Below are positions 1 through 9,657 of a DNA stretch of 64,000 nucleotides, one piece after another; positions within the stretch are counted from its first letter, which is position 1, and the number at the start of each line of letters is the position of its first letter. Both the position numbers and the translations under genes were made by a program. The notes under the pieces are model-generated. The model was given only the letters and a program-made list of their open reading frames with translations, was not told the origin of the DNA and did not search any database. The stretch comes from Candidatus Brocadia sp. GTDB taxonomy: Bacteria > Planctomycetota > Brocadiia > Brocadiales > Brocadiaceae. The stretch is taken from the NCBI GenBank assembly GCA_013360945.1, contig JABWAQ010000002.1:53571-117570 (forward strand). The letters are read 5' to 3'.

Positions 1-1
1 T

Positions 2-154
2 ATTTTCGTGAACGATATCCTGAGCATTGTCACAGGTAAAGTTGAGATTAACGGTGTTCAATGCTTTAACGTTAAGGAATTTCAAACACCCCCCCATAAT
101 CCCCCCGTTTACGGGGGGAAACAGGGGGGGGTAAGTCGCCGAAGGCCTAATTAA
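2..154 (+). CDS. C-terminal end of a gene entering from the left (tentative)
   Basis: An open frame runs from the window edge to a TAA at 152-154, giving about 50 residues. The first 26 or so (IFVNDILSIVTGK, then VEINGVQCFNV) read like ordinary protein. The rest is encoded by a C/G-rich inverted repeat (about 88-131) and is Pro/Gly-rich, so the original stop was probably replaced by repeat insertion. I do not recognise the family, and the frame could be fortuitous. Confidence 0.3.
   Translation: MFVNDILSIVTGKVEINGVQCFNVKEFQTPPHNPPVYGGKQGGVSRRRPN
88..131. repeat. C/G-tract inverted repeat
   Basis: An inner stem of six C and six G around GTTTAC (101-118) is flanked by outer runs of C (89-95) and G (124-131). 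This is a nested palindrome of the kind scattered through planctomycete and cyanobacterial genomes. A comparable nested C/G repeat lies at 11357-11446. Confidence 0.7.
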
Positions 155-475
155 ACGATGTTATGATGGTAACCACCTGGTAACTATTCAGCGAAAACTG
201 ACAGAGAACATTTTCTTTGAATAGTTAAAAGCCAATAGGGAAAATGGACAGGCCGGAAAATCCCGGAGGATGACAGATTATAGGAAAAAACACATCTCAA
301 TATTTAGCCCCGCAGGGGTGAAATAACGTGAGAATAAACGATACCACGCCATCCCACGGGGTTAATCGTAATTGCATGACAGTATGCTCTAGTCATACCG
401 TCCCTTCGGGATTACAGAATTACCATGTTGTTCAACCGTAATGATTGTGGGAGGAAGTGCGCTGAATAATCACCT
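155..475. other. Intergenic stretch with short palindromic repeat remnants
   Basis: No gene is seen. Around 307-320 there is a short palindrome (AGCCCCGCAGGGGT), followed by CCACGGGGTTAATCG and a CCCTTCGGGA hairpin. These look like pieces of dispersed repetitive elements. No clear promoter is visible. Confidence 0.4.
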
Positions 476-2803
476 TTAAGAAGTCTCTACCTTAATTGCT
501 CCTAACGGACAGCACTTTTCAAATCCTGGCTCAACATCCCAGCCTGCCGCCCTTTCCGCAATAATCTTTGCCTTGTCGTCAATCACGTCTATAACTCCCT
601 TTGTGTTCTCAACACAAATCCCGCAGCCCACGCACTGATTCCGGTCTATACCCACGGTAATATATTCGCCATCCTTTTTTACCTTTATCCGATCAAGGTA
701 TTGGATATGTTCCTGATCTGAAATTACTCCTGAATACATCGGAGAATGTTTTTTTACCTGTCGTCGTCCTGCCCTATCATAACGGAATATCGACCGTCCA
801 CATTGTTCGCAGGTATGCAACTCCTGAAGCTTTTCAAGGTAATCCATTACCGTTTGAACTACTGTTGCGTGGCTCCAGGTCAGCGGTGAAACAGAAACAG
901 GTTCTCCGGTGAACGGATTTATCTGTTCTGCCAGCACCCCGGAGGGCAATGCACGGGACACAGTCCACCGCAGATAATTCACTACACGTTCGAGGTCTTC
1001 GATGGACTTTGCGGTTGATACATAGTATTGTGCCAACCACATGGTACAGATTATCCATGGATTTCCCGGAATCGTATCGTCGTTTCCGATGCGCTGATAC
1101 CCGTCGTTCTCATACCGGGCAATGCCTCCTATCTTGGTTTTGACCCATAAGGCGGATTCGATTGCCTTCATCGTATTTTGTATCTTGATGTCATTGGGGT
1201 CATATACACCAAAGGCAAACATCCCGTACAGGCTGGCGTCGATTGTCGCATCGATTTCATATCCACCATCTTTCTTTGGGTAGATCATGCGCAAAAATCT
1301 CTTGTGTTCTTCGCTGTAAAGATATTGATCTATTGCTTCTTTGATCTGTGCCGCAGTCTGTCTGTATAATGCGGATTTTTCGGTGTGGTAGAAGATGTCC
1401 GAAATATTTGCGGCAGCAATCAGACCACCGTATACGGTAGCTGTTGTAAAGGATAATATGCCGCGTCTCTCCTCCCACAGATCATAGGAGGGAAGCGGCA
1501 ACCCCGTTTCTTCATCCCGATAACTCACCAAAAAATCTGCCGCCTTTTCGATAAAGGAATGAAAGAGGGGACGTATTACATCCACCTTTCGATACAAATC
1601 ATAGTATTGCCATATTGCACAGAGAAGCAAGGCTGTTTCATCTTCCTGGATCGGCACATGAATCTCTTCGCCCTTTACCCAGGGATGCCATGAACTGCCG
1701 AAAGAACCGTCGGGGTTGTATTTATGCAACAAGAACCCATCCTGTACCATAACGCTTGCACAAAAATTGTATGACGTGATTTTGTTTGCACAAAAGTCAA
1801 AAAAATTCCGGCATGTAGTAGTGTAACCGGCTTTCATCAGTGCATAGGAGACCAGAGCTCCGTCTCTGGGCCACATATAACTATAGGTGTCCTTCGCAAA
1901 TTGCTTAATATCCGAATCATTTGCCGCAATGATCGCGCCTCCACTGTCTATCTGTGTCATAAGGACTAACAGGCTTCTTTTAAAAAGATCAACAACATCT
2001 GCAGGCAGATTCCCAAAATTAAATTCCTCCTTATTTACCCAATGCCGCCAGTAACTCGCTGTTCTGTCGATTATATTTTGTGGTTTATCGTGCAGAAGGA
2101 TATCATTCAGGACATCAACCTCAGCATAATTCTTACCGGCTGCAATCCAATAATAAACAACGGCTTCTCCAAGAGGCGGAATTGTCAATGAAATCCCGAT
2201 GGTTGAGTCTACAGAACCCTGCGCTATGGGATTTCCACCCAGTATCCCGTCCTCTGCGTCACGCCATGTCCCTTCAGCGCCGCGAAGTCTCTTAATTCCC
2301 GTTGCATATTCTCTCACACCCCACACATCTCCGGCAGAGCAATTTATCAAAAAATAGCGGGGACCCTTGTAGTGGATAAGGCAATTCAGCTTAGCATCGT
2401 AAAATACCGTATCACCAATCTCGTTCTCCATAACACTAAGGTCCTGATGAAAAAAAAGGCGCACATCTCTTTCATGTTTCTTCAGATTCCGGACGATTGT
2501 CTTACGGATAAAGATGTTCTTCTCAAAATCAACAGCATCGTTGCAGGCAAGCTGAATTCCCAGCCTCTCATGAAGCGCTCGTACATCGGTTACAAGGGTT
2601 TCCTTCATATATCCTAAGACAATCTTCCACTCCTTTGCATTGAACCATGAAAAGCCTTCGTGTGTCCATACGCCAAATCTGTTGGGATAGCCGATGGTTT
2701 GATTTTCTTTTCCCACCCGCGGGTAGTACAGATCCCTGATGTTGTAGTCAGCATCAAATGCGACCAATAATGAACCGTTCCCTACGGGGATATCTCTGGG
2801 CAT
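476..2803 (-). CDS. GH15 glucan/trehalose-type glucosidase with a C-terminal ferredoxin domain
   Basis: A 775-residue protein. Residues 1 to about 655 are a glycoside hydrolase family 15 enzyme: an N-terminal beta-sandwich (from PVGNGSLLVAFD), then an (alpha/alpha)6 barrel with WPRD at 311-314, WEERRG at 443-448 (likely general acid region) and EQINPFTGEP at 626 on, the usual catalytic-base segment. GH15 enzymes hydrolyse terminal alpha-glucosidic bonds. The last 110 residues are unusual: a CEQC pair at 665-668, then CVGCGIC (Cys 724, 727, 730) and CCP (764-766), the pattern of a single [4Fe-4S] ferredoxin. There is no signal peptide, so it is probably cytoplasmic and may act on stored glucan or trehalose. 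GAAGGAA precedes the ATG by about 8 bases. The GH15 call is firm; the role of the Fe-S tail is unknown. Confidence 0.88.
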   Translation of the reverse strand: MPRDIPVGNGSLLVAFDADYNIRDLYYPRVGKENQTIGYPNRFGVWTHEGFSWFNAKEWKIVLGYMKETLVTDVRALHERLGIQLACNDAVDFEKNIFIRKTIVRNLKKHERDVRLFFHQDLSVMENEIGDTVFYDAKLNCLIHYKGPRYFLINCSAGDVWGVREYATGIKRLRGAEGTWRDAEDGILGGNPIAQGSVDSTIGISLTIPPLGEAVVYYWIAAGKNYAEVDVLNDILLHDKPQNIIDRTASYWRHWVNKEEFNFGNLPADVVDLFKRSLLVLMTQIDSGGAIIAANDSDIKQFAKDTYSYMWPRDGALVSYALMKAGYTTTCRNFFDFCANKITSYNFCASVMVQDGFLLHKYNPDGSFGSSWHPWVKGEEIHVPIQEDETALLLCAIWQYYDLYRKVDVIRPLFHSFIEKAADFLVSYRDEETGLPLPSYDLWEERRGILSFTTATVYGGLIAAANISDIFYHTEKSALYRQTAAQIKEAIDQYLYSEEHKRFLRMIYPKKDGGYEIDATIDASLYGMFAFGVYDPNDIKIQNTMKAIESALWVKTKIGGIARYENDGYQRIGNDDTIPGNPWIICTMWLAQYYVSTAKSIEDLERVVNYLRWTVSRALPSGVLAEQINPFTGEPVSVSPLTWSHATVVQTVMDYLEKLQELHTCEQCGRSIFRYDRAGRRQVKKHSPMYSGVISDQEHIQYLDRIKVKKDGEYITVGIDRNQCVGCGICVENTKGVIDVIDDKAKIIAERAAGWDVEPGFEKCCPLGAIKVETS

Positions 2804-2980
2804 TGCTGTATTCCTTCCGTATTTTGTTTTTTAAATTTAACGCCTTCCGTGATTTTGTGGTTTAATCATCCTTGATAGAACCAAAACATTTGGCATGAAT
2901 CCCTATCACAGCAAAAGGCAGCGTTAGGGTTTCCCCACCCTTTTTTACAAGTTCTTTAAATCAATGATCATACCAGGGGG

Positions 2981-4432
2981 CTATCCTTTAATGACGCACA
3001 ACGGCTTAAGTTGTACAACTTTTTTACTTATTCCGGCATATTCGACGACATCCACAACATCAGTTACATCCTTATATGCCTCCGGTACTTCTTCAACAAG
3101 CGTTGCCCGGCTGTCTGCGCGGACAAGGATTCCTTTTGCCTTCAGTTCCTCGGCTATATTCCGTCCTTTGGTCGATCTCGTCGCCTGACCCCTGCTCATG
3201 ATCCTTCCTGCCCCATGACAGGTACTGCCAAAGGTATCGGTGTAGGCCTTTTCAGTGCCTACCAGCACATAGGAACAGCGCCCCATGTCTCCCGGTATCA
3301 AAACCGGTTGACCCACTGATTGATACGCATCAGGAATATGTGGATGATAGGGGGGAAAGGCGCGTGTTGCCCCTTTCCGATGGACACACAATCGCCTCTT
3401 TTCACCATCGACAATATGTTCTTCAATTTTGGCAATATTATGACACACATCATAGACCAGGGAGATTTTAGACTCCTTTGGACCAATGTGCAACACCCTA
3501 TCAAAGGATTCCCTAATCCAGTGTGTAATCATCTGCCGGTTGGCAAAGGCATAATTGGCTGCGCAGGCCATTGCAGCAAGGTATTCCCGTCCTTCCGGAG
3601 AGCTAATCGGGGCGCAGCAGAGTTGCCGGTCGGATAGTTCGATGTTATATTTATGAGATGCATTAATCATAACCCGGAGGAAGTCATCACATACCTGATA
3701 ACCCAATCCTCTTGAGCCCGTATGCACCATGACAGTAATCCCATCCTTTTCGAGTCCCAATACACGCGCAACCTCCTCATGATAAACCTCTGAGACATAG
3801 CCAACTTCAACAAAATGGTTTCCGGATCCGAGGGTGCCTAATTGCGCCAGGCCGCGTTCTATGGCACGATTTGAAACCAGTTCAGGACTAGCCCCTTGGA
3901 TGCATCCCTTTTCTTCGATATGCTCCAGATCTTCTTTTGTGCCGTAACCCTGTGAGACCGCCCAGTGTGCCCCATCCTTGAGCACGTTTTTTGCTGCCTG
4001 TTGTGAAAGTTTTAAATCCTTGCGGCGGGACCCCACGCCAGACGGGATATTGGCAAACAGGGTATTCACTATAGATTCCAGCTTATTGGCAAGCTCCACA
4101 CGATACAGTCCTGTTCTCAGCAATCTTACCCCGCAGTTGATATCATAGCCCACACCGCCGGGGGAAACCACACCCTCGTCCATGTCAAATGCCGCTACGC
4201 CGCCGATGGGAAAACCATATCCCCAATGGATGTCTGGCATTGCAAGCGAATGTTTTATAATCCCCGGAAGATGAGAGACATTAATAACCTGTTGCAGACT
4301 TTCGTCTTTTTGAATATCTTCTAACATGCGGGCATCGGCGTACACAATGCCATCCACGCGCATCTTGCCTTCCCTTGGAATTCGCCAGCGATAGTCATCT
4401 ATCTTCTGAATTTTATATTTGTCATCTGTCAT
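2981..4432 (-). CDS. rtcB: RtcB, GTP-dependent RNA-splicing ligase
   Basis: RtcB joins 2',3'-cyclic phosphate (3'-phosphate) and 5'-OH RNA ends through a guanylylated histidine with Mn2+; in bacteria it serves RNA repair. The protein is 483 residues from the chosen ATG, normal for the family. GYDINCG at 95-101 holds the metal-binding Asp and Cys, GSGNHFVEV (192-200) and VHTGSRGLG carry metal histidines, and HRKGATRA holds the nucleotidylated His. An in-frame ATG 31 codons upstream exists, but AAGGGG lies five bases before ATG 4432 and the family starts near here. Archease lies 96 bases upstream on the same strand, so the two are probably co-transcribed. Confidence 0.95.
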   Translation of the reverse strand: MTDDKYKIQKIDDYRWRIPREGKMRVDGIVYADARMLEDIQKDESLQQVINVSHLPGIIKHSLAMPDIHWGYGFPIGGVAAFDMDEGVVSPGGVGYDINCGVRLLRTGLYRVELANKLESIVNTLFANIPSGVGSRRKDLKLSQQAAKNVLKDGAHWAVSQGYGTKEDLEHIEEKGCIQGASPELVSNRAIERGLAQLGTLGSGNHFVEVGYVSEVYHEEVARVLGLEKDGITVMVHTGSRGLGYQVCDDFLRVMINASHKYNIELSDRQLCCAPISSPEGREYLAAMACAANYAFANRQMITHWIRESFDRVLHIGPKESKISLVYDVCHNIAKIEEHIVDGEKRRLCVHRKGATRAFPPYHPHIPDAYQSVGQPVLIPGDMGRCSYVLVGTEKAYTDTFGSTCHGAGRIMSRGQATRSTKGRNIAEELKAKGILVRADSRATLVEEVPEAYKDVTDVVDVVEYAGISKKVVQLKPLCVIKG

Positions 4433-4528
4433 AAAACCCCTTTTCATGAATATAAGCTTTCGGCCGTCAGCGATCAGTTTGCAGCTACATGAATAACCGA
4501 TGTAGGGTCGAACGCCGTCCGCCACTAC

Positions 4529-4945
4529 CTATATATCAAATATAACCCGTGCCTTCCATCGATGATCTTCTCGGATGACCGATAAACAATGGTGGGTGAC
4601 GGCTTTTATCTCAGTTTTAATTGCATGTTTATCCTCGGCGAATACCTCGCCCCACACGGATGCGTTTAACTGATTGTCCTGAATGTCTACAATACAAAAA
4701 TCCTTGAACAGGAGATTTTTTACGTCATGCAAGTACAATAATTCACTTAACCAATTGACGAGAAGTTGTTCTTTATCTATACCGGAAATGCTTATTTTAT
4801 ATTCGACCGCACCCTCCACTTTCGATACGTCCGTAATGATATCAAATAATGCAAACGCCGCATTGGCGAACAATTCCTGCAATGAGTTCCCAAACACGTC
4901 AATCCCGATATCTGCGGTATGGTCTATGAGGATATATTTCTCCAT
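4529..4945 (-). CDS. Archease, RtcB activator
   Basis: A 138-residue protein starting MEKYILIDHTADIGIDV. The DHTAD motif and small alpha/beta fold are diagnostic of archease, a metal-binding chaperone that lets RtcB turn over by promoting guanylylation. The reading frame stays open for 47 codons upstream, but that stretch is antisense-like and overlaps the universal stress gene, so the ATG at 4945, where homology begins, is chosen. It is just upstream of rtcB and 7 bases downstream of the universal stress gene, suggesting a three-gene transcript. Confidence 0.93.
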   Translation of the reverse strand: MEKYILIDHTADIGIDVFGNSLQELFANAAFALFDIITDVSKVEGAVEYKISISGIDKEQLLVNWLSELLYLHDVKNLLFKDFCIVDIQDNQLNASVWGEVFAEDKHAIKTEIKAVTHHCLSVIREDHRWKARVIFDI

Positions 4946-4952
4946 TTTTGAA

Positions 4953-5414
4953 TTACGGCATGATAAAATCGTGCTCAGGATGTCTGATCGTAAGGACCGG
5001 ACAGGGGGCCTTGCGCACCACCTTTTCTGCCACACTGCCCATGATTGCATGAGATAACCCTGTTCTGCCATGTGTGCCAAGTACAATCAAGTCAATCTTG
5101 TATTCCTTTGATGCACTGATGATTTCAGCGAAAGGAACTCCTTGGATAATCAGGGCCTCAACCGGTATCCTGCCTTTTGTGTCTTCATTTACACACTTAA
5201 GCAATCTTTCCCTCAACTTATCTATAGTTTCGTTGTCTACTACATTGATGTTGTATAAACCCGGATCATTAATTTCGTAGATACGGATATCCAGCACATG
5301 CATCAAGTAGAGCTTTGCCTGATATTTTTCAGCGAATTCAATCGCATATTTTAAGGCCATCTCTGAATAGATCGAGTAGTCAATCGGGCAGAGTATGTTT
5401 TTTATAGTAATCAC
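4953..5414 (-). CDS. Universal stress protein (UspA family)
   Basis: A 153-residue cytoplasmic protein. The N-terminus IKNILCPIDYSIYSEMAL forms the first beta strand and Asp of a Usp fold. Near the C-terminus GTHGRTGLSHAIMGSVAEKV is the ATP-binding signature G-x2-G-x9-G-S/T, so this is probably the nucleotide-binding subclass. The start is GTG at 5414 because AGGAGG sits about 8 bases before it; a longer in-frame ATG lacks such support. It is first in a likely operon with archease and rtcB, which hints at stress-linked RNA repair, though that is inference. Confidence 0.9.
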   Translation of the reverse strand: MITIKNILCPIDYSIYSEMALKYAIEFAEKYQAKLYLMHVLDIRIYEINDPGLYNINVVDNETIDKLRERLLKCVNEDTKGRIPVEALIIQGVPFAEIISASKEYKIDLIVLGTHGRTGLSHAIMGSVAEKVVRKAPCPVLTIRHPEHDFIMP

Positions 5415-5600
5415 GTGCCATCCTCCTTTTATTGTTTTTGAATGAACATGGTTTGGTCCGGGAATAAGACGGAAGGATCCCGTGTGAAAAAACCACATCG
5501 TCCTTCATCGGGACAATGGTAATGGTTTCGTGAAAAGTTCCACCGCCCCGTTTGTGAAAAGAGAATTCTGCTTTTTTCATCGTTTCAATCCGACAGCCAG

Positions 5601-6719
5601 TCACCCTTTTGGATATATCTTCTTCGCTACCTTGGCGGCATAGAGTGACTGATTTGCCTGTTCAATTAAGTCGGTGATGTTTTTTGTCAGCATAGTAAGT
5701 GAAATTGTTCCTGCCGTTACTTCAAAATGAATATTCAGATTTTTTTCTTCGTCCTTTACAAAACACTTTTCTACCGCATTTACCAAGAGCGCCGACGTCC
5801 TATCCAATTCTTCATTATCAATTTCCGGTAATATAATCAAGAATTCGTCGTCTCCAAACCGAGAGACCACATCCGATAATTTGATGTGCTTCTGGAGACA
5901 TTTTGAGATTTCCGTAAGGATACGATCTCCAATAAAATATCCACACCGATTATTGATAGACTCAAGGTTGTCGATGTCCATCAGAATACATGATAATGCC
6001 TTATTTTGTGTCCGTGCCCGATTAAACTCATTCTGCAGGATTACCAGTGAATATCGCCTGTTGTAGCTGTTGGTTAAACTATCCCGCACTGCATGATGAT
6101 TGACCATATCATTTAGCTGGTGTATCCTGGCATTTAAACTTTGCAGGTTCTTATCGTGTATTTTTTTTTCATCAAAATTAATCAGGACACCATGGTAGTG
6201 AGTTACGTTGCCCCATTCATTCCTGATGGGATTTAAATGATCGGAGATACAAACATACGTCCCATCCTTTTTCAATAACCGATATTCTATCTCCGCCCGA
6301 CTTCCATCCTGTAGTTTTTGAATTTGTCCCGATACCTTTTCCCTATCCTCCGGGTGCACGAGCTGGAGTATAAAATTTCGTGTCTTGTAAATTTCATCCG
6401 GTTTGTATCCTGCCAGCTTTTCAATCCCCTCGCTGATATACTTCACCGATCCATCGAACATGGAGATATAAGCAATATCCGGAAGGACATTCATCACCCT
6501 ATGAAATAAACTTTCAGAAATAGCCTTCGATCCTTTAGTTGATTTTTCGTGTTCTTCATTTGGATCCATGAAAAACTGTAAGGTACAACAGAAAGCAAAC
6601 ACGATAAGGCCGAATGCAAGTCCATTCAGTTTAAAAATACTTATCATAGAGCAATTTATAGCAATCAAAATCCCGATAGCACAATATCTATATTTGCTGA
6701 CAAGTGACTTCAATGACAT
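5601..6719 (-). CDS. Membrane PAS-GGDEF protein, probable diguanylate cyclase
   Basis: A 372-residue protein from the ATG at 6719, which has GGAG 9 bases upstream; the frame can also open at a TTG five codons earlier. Order: two N-terminal hydrophobic segments (about residues 8-47), a PAS domain (about 80-185, with YISEGIEKLAGY and HPEDREKV), a short coiled coil, then a GGDEF domain. The active-site loop reads SRFGDDEFLIILPE, with GDDEF in place of GGDEF, a variant that can be active. The expected inhibitory RxxD site five residues before it reads KLSD, so product inhibition may be weakened. No EAL domain is present. Likely role: c-di-GMP synthesis in response to a PAS ligand. Confidence 0.88.
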   Translation of the reverse strand: MSLKSLVSKYRYCAIGILIAINCSMISIFKLNGLAFGLIVFAFCCTLQFFMDPNEEHEKSTKGSKAISESLFHRVMNVLPDIAYISMFDGSVKYISEGIEKLAGYKPDEIYKTRNFILQLVHPEDREKVSGQIQKLQDGSRAEIEYRLLKKDGTYVCISDHLNPIRNEWGNVTHYHGVLINFDEKKIHDKNLQSLNARIHQLNDMVNHHAVRDSLTNSYNRRYSLVILQNEFNRARTQNKALSCILMDIDNLESINNRCGYFIGDRILTEISKCLQKHIKLSDVVSRFGDDEFLIILPEIDNEELDRTSALLVNAVEKCFVKDEEKNLNIHFEVTAGTISLTMLTKNITDLIEQANQSLYAAKVAKKIYPKG

Positions 6720-6773
6720 TCTTTTTTTCTCCAAGAATACGATAAAATCCAGTTGCTATATCAAAAAAGAGAT

Positions 6774-8645
6774 TCAGGATGCCTGTGCAACAGACACATT
6801 TTTCCCATTGGCCTTGTGGAGTTCCTCCAGGAGTTTTTTCAGTTCTTCCCCTTCAATAACCTCTTTTTCCATAAGCGTCTTTGCCATACCGCTCAATATT
6901 TCCTTTTTTTCAGTCAACAATGCTTTTACACGATGGAACGATTCGTCTATAATCTTCTTAATTTCCAAATCTATTTCCCGGGCTGTCTCCTCGCTGTATT
7001 CCTTGCTGGAAGCAAATCCTCCGCTCAGAAAGAGAGGTCTGTCGCCTTGCTCGAAGGTTACCAAACCCATCTTGTCACTCATACCGTATTCCTTGACCAT
7101 CAGCTTGGCGATCTCTGTCGCCTTTTCCAAATCATTCTGGGCGCCCGTGGATATTTCATCAAAAATAATTTCCTCAGCAACCCGTCCACCAAGCAAGATG
7201 GCAATCCGGTCCATGAGTTCTGATCTGGTCATGAGATAGCGGTCTTCGGTGGGTTTTTGTAAGGTATACCCCAGCGCCCCAATACCACGGGGGATCATCG
7301 AAATTTTTCGGATTGGGTCTGCGTGCGGCACGGAACACGCCACCAACGCATGGCCAGATTCGTGGTGGGCGACGATCTCCTTTTCCTTCTTATTCATTAA
7401 GCGCTTCTTCTTCTCAAGACCTGCCATAATGCGGTCAATTGCCTCCTCGAATTCCGGCATACCTACGGCCTTCTTATTTCTCCTTGCTGCAAGCAGGGCT
7501 GCTTCGTTGACAAGATTGGCAAGATCCGCTCCGACGAACCCAGGGGTCATCGCAGCGATCGAATGTAAGTTAATCTCTTTTTCCAGTTTTACCTCTTTTG
7601 CATGCACCTTTAGTATTGCTTCGCGACCGAGAAGATCGGGGCGGTCGACAACCACCTGGCGGTCAAACCTTCCTGGCCTTAAAAGGGCGGAATCCAGCAT
7701 CTCGGGACGATTGGTAGAGCCCATGATGATTACCCCCTTATTGGAATCAAACCCATCCATCTCTACCAGCAACTGGTTTAATGTCTGTTCCCGTTCATCA
7801 TGTCCCCCCATGGGATTTGCGCCGCGTGCCTTGCCAAGGGCATCAAGTTCGTCAATAAAGATAATGCACGGCGCTTTCTGATCCGCCTGATTAAACAAGT
7901 CTCTTACCCGTGCGGCACCCACGCCGACAAACATCTCGACAAACTCTGAACCGCTCATATTAAAAAATGGCACCCCGGCTTCACCTGCCACGGCCTTTGC
8001 CAGGAGGGTTTTCCCCGTCCCAGGAGCGCCGACAAGCAAAACACCCTTGGGTATCTTCCCACCTAAGGCGCGAAACTTCTCCGGAGTCTTTAAAAACTCA
8101 ATAATCTCCTGAAGTTCCTCCTTGGCCTCATCGATTCCCGCCACGTCGTCGAAAGTAACATTCAGATCCTCTTGTGCATAGAGGCGCCCCCTGCTTTTCC
8201 CAAAGGTCATGATACTGCTGGCCGGACCAAATCGTTTAAATACTAAGCGCCAGATCACAAATAAAATCAATAATGGTATTACCCAGGAAAAAAAGAAGGT
8301 CTTAAACCACGGACTCTCATAATGCCCCGCATACTTAATACCCATGGATTCCAGATCTTTTACCAGGTCAGGGTCATCCACCCGGGCTGCAATAAAGATG
8401 GCATTTTTTGTTGTACCACGTTCTATCTCCCGCAGTTTGCCACGAATTATCGTGTTGGTAATGTGGCATTCCAGGACGTTTCCCTCTTTGACCAACTTTT
8501 TAAACTCACTGTATGTAATATCCCTCACTCCGGGATTCATCAAATACATCTGCAGGAGGATGAAGAATCCAAAGGCAATAATAATATGCCAGATGGAAAA
8601 CTTCTTTGGCATTTTAACCTGTAATTTTTTGAAATCCTTGAACAT
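6774..8645 (-). CDS. ftsH: FtsH, ATP-dependent membrane zinc metalloprotease
   Basis: A 623-residue inner-membrane AAA+ protease that degrades misfolded membrane proteins and selected regulators. Two transmembrane helices (about 17-36 and 113-136) flank the periplasmic segment. The AAA domain has Walker A GAPGTGKT (207-214), Walker B IIFIDE (261-266) and the SRH arginines near [10 protein letters not shown]. The protease has HESGH (428-432) plus the third ligand Asp in NDLEKAT (near 505). AAGGAG lies 7 bases before the ATG. It ends 54 bases before the GGDEF gene on the same strand. All key residues are present. Confidence 0.97.
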   Translation of the reverse strand: MFKDFKKLQVKMPKKFSIWHIIIAFGFFILLQMYLMNPGVRDITYSEFKKLVKEGNVLECHITNTIIRGKLREIERGTTKNAIFIAARVDDPDLVKDLESMGIKYAGHYESPWFKTFFFSWVIPLLILFVIWRLVFKRFGPASSIMTFGKSRGRLYAQEDLNVTFDDVAGIDEAKEELQEIIEFLKTPEKFRALGGKIPKGVLLVGAPGTGKTLLAKAVAGEAGVPFFNMSGSEFVEMFVGVGAARVRDLFNQADQKAPCIIFIDELDALGKARGANPMGGHDEREQTLNQLLVEMDGFDSNKGVIIMGSTNRPEMLDSALLRPGRFDRQVVVDRPDLLGREAILKVHAKEVKLEKEINLHSIAAMTPGFVGADLANLVNEAALLAARRNKKAVGMPEFEEAIDRIMAGLEKKKRLMNKKEKEIVAHHESGHALVACSVPHADPIRKISMIPRGIGALGYTLQKPTEDRYLMTRSELMDRIAILLGGRVAEEIIFDEISTGAQNDLEKATEIAKLMVKEYGMSDKMGLVTFEQGDRPLFLSGGFASSKEYSEETAREIDLEIKKIIDESFHRVKALLTEKKEILSGMAKTLMEKEVIEGEELKKLLEELHKANGKNVSVAQAS

Positions 8646-8780
8646 AAATACTCCTTAGATAGAAATCATACCGTTTGAATAGAAAGCCTTGATTTTATGC
8701 ATAGGTTATTTTAACAGAAAGAACTATATCACTCAAAATAACTTTGATAATTGATAATAGCGATAAATTTTGTTGATAAT

Positions 8781-8895
8781 CATAACGCAGCAAAGCCGCA
8801 ACCAAAAAAGCTCAACCACAAAGAATACAAAGTTTTACACAAAGATCACAAAGAAAACCTTACAAAAAAAGAAGTATTTATGGAGTAATACTATA
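8781..8895 (+). repeat. Dispersed 115-bp repeat, copy A
   Basis: Begins CATAACGCAGCAAAGCCGC, continues through several CACAAAG units spaced 9-12 bases apart, and ends GGAGTAATACTATA. Near-identical copies lie at 24182-24297 (inverted) and 27552-27668. It occupies most of the spacer between ftsH and the vapBC pair. Confidence 0.85.
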
Positions 8896-9011
8896 CCGTA
8901 TAAGCAGTATCTTAAACAGGAGAAAACTAAATTATTTTTGCTTTACAATGTCCAATTAAGAATCTTTAACTTTTTCTGACTTTTGCTCCACACCGGCCTG
9001 GGTGTAATTGT

Positions 9012-9137
9012 TTACAGGCAGACCGGTTTCCCCGCTCCTGCAATGTTTTTCCATGGAATATCAGGCGCTTTTCCCGGATTTCCTGTAATAGGTTCTTCTT
9101 GGTCTCTCGGGTAACCCTCAATTATCGTAGTACTCAT
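9012..9137 (-). CDS. Possible 41-residue small protein
   Basis: An ATG-started frame encoding MSTTIIEGYPRDQEEP and continuing to a TAA at 9012, with a weak AGG before the start. Composition is protein-like (charged, Pro/Gly-rich, no membrane segment) and it sits just downstream of vapC on the same strand. I do not recognise it. It might be the C-terminal remnant of a longer gene. Confidence 0.3.
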   Translation of the reverse strand: MSTTIIEGYPRDQEEPITGNPGKAPDIPWKNIAGAGKPVCL

Positions 9138-9222
9138 ACCTGCATTTTATTTTTCCAATTATACCTCAACACACCACAAGAGCATTTCTGATACTTCGGG
9201 TACTGAAGTGCGTGAGCTGTTC

Positions 9223-9657
9223 TTATTTATAAACTACGGGATTTATAATACTCATACCTTCAGAACTAGCAGCGGTAAGCAAGTTTATATCGGAGGCCAC
9301 AAATGCAATATCTTCACGTATTATGTTTTTTAACCACAATGCTGAAGATAAATGAATACTATCGGCTTCCTTCATAGAATATTTCTCAATTATATGTTTT
9401 ACAATTGGCAGGAGTTCTTCGTGAATATCCAATATGGTAAAGCAATCCCAGTCGGATTCAAAATCTTTCAATATTTCTTTCGATTTATTGCTTGTAATAT
9501 CCCCGGCTCTGGATCGCCTTACAAAGGCAGATAATATCTCCGGATAGGTTAGTCTGGATGTTGCAATCACAGAATTTTGCACAATGGTGACCATGCTCTC
9601 AGTCCCTTCTTCTGCAACGTATTTTTTGACCAAAGCACTCGTATCTAAATATATCAC
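9223..9657 (-). CDS. VapC-type PIN-domain ribonuclease toxin
   Basis: A 144-residue PIN-domain protein. MIYLDTSALVKKYV gives the first conserved Asp (D5), YPEILSAF the conserved Glu, and KEADSIHLSSAL the third acidic residue, so the Mg2+ site looks intact. VapC toxins cleave specific RNAs, often initiator tRNA or rRNA loops. It overlaps its antitoxin gene by four bases, the common translationally coupled arrangement. The nearest relative in the window is the PIN gene at 34413-34835, with the same layout. Confidence 0.88.
   Translation of the reverse strand: MIYLDTSALVKKYVAEEGTESMVTIVQNSVIATSRLTYPEILSAFVRRSRAGDITSNKSKEILKDFESDWDCFTILDIHEELLPIVKHIIEKYSMKEADSIHLSSALWLKNIIREDIAFVASDINLLTAASSEGMSIINPVVYK

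Noticed and set aside
191..204. Possible CRISPR-like spacing of short repeats in the left end and in the CACAAAG units of the dispersed repeat
   Set aside because: Units are 7 bases, irregular, and not separated by unique spacers of constant length. No cas genes are present.
5380..5604. 74-codon minus-strand frame after the GGDEF gene, with a GTGA overlap
   Set aside because: Composition is not protein-like, it overlaps the well-supported start of the universal stress gene, and no family is suggested.
7249..7881. Long plus-strand open frame opposite ftsH
   Set aside because: It is antisense to the AAA core of ftsH. The Ser/Arg-rich translation is the usual shadow of a conserved GC-biased gene.
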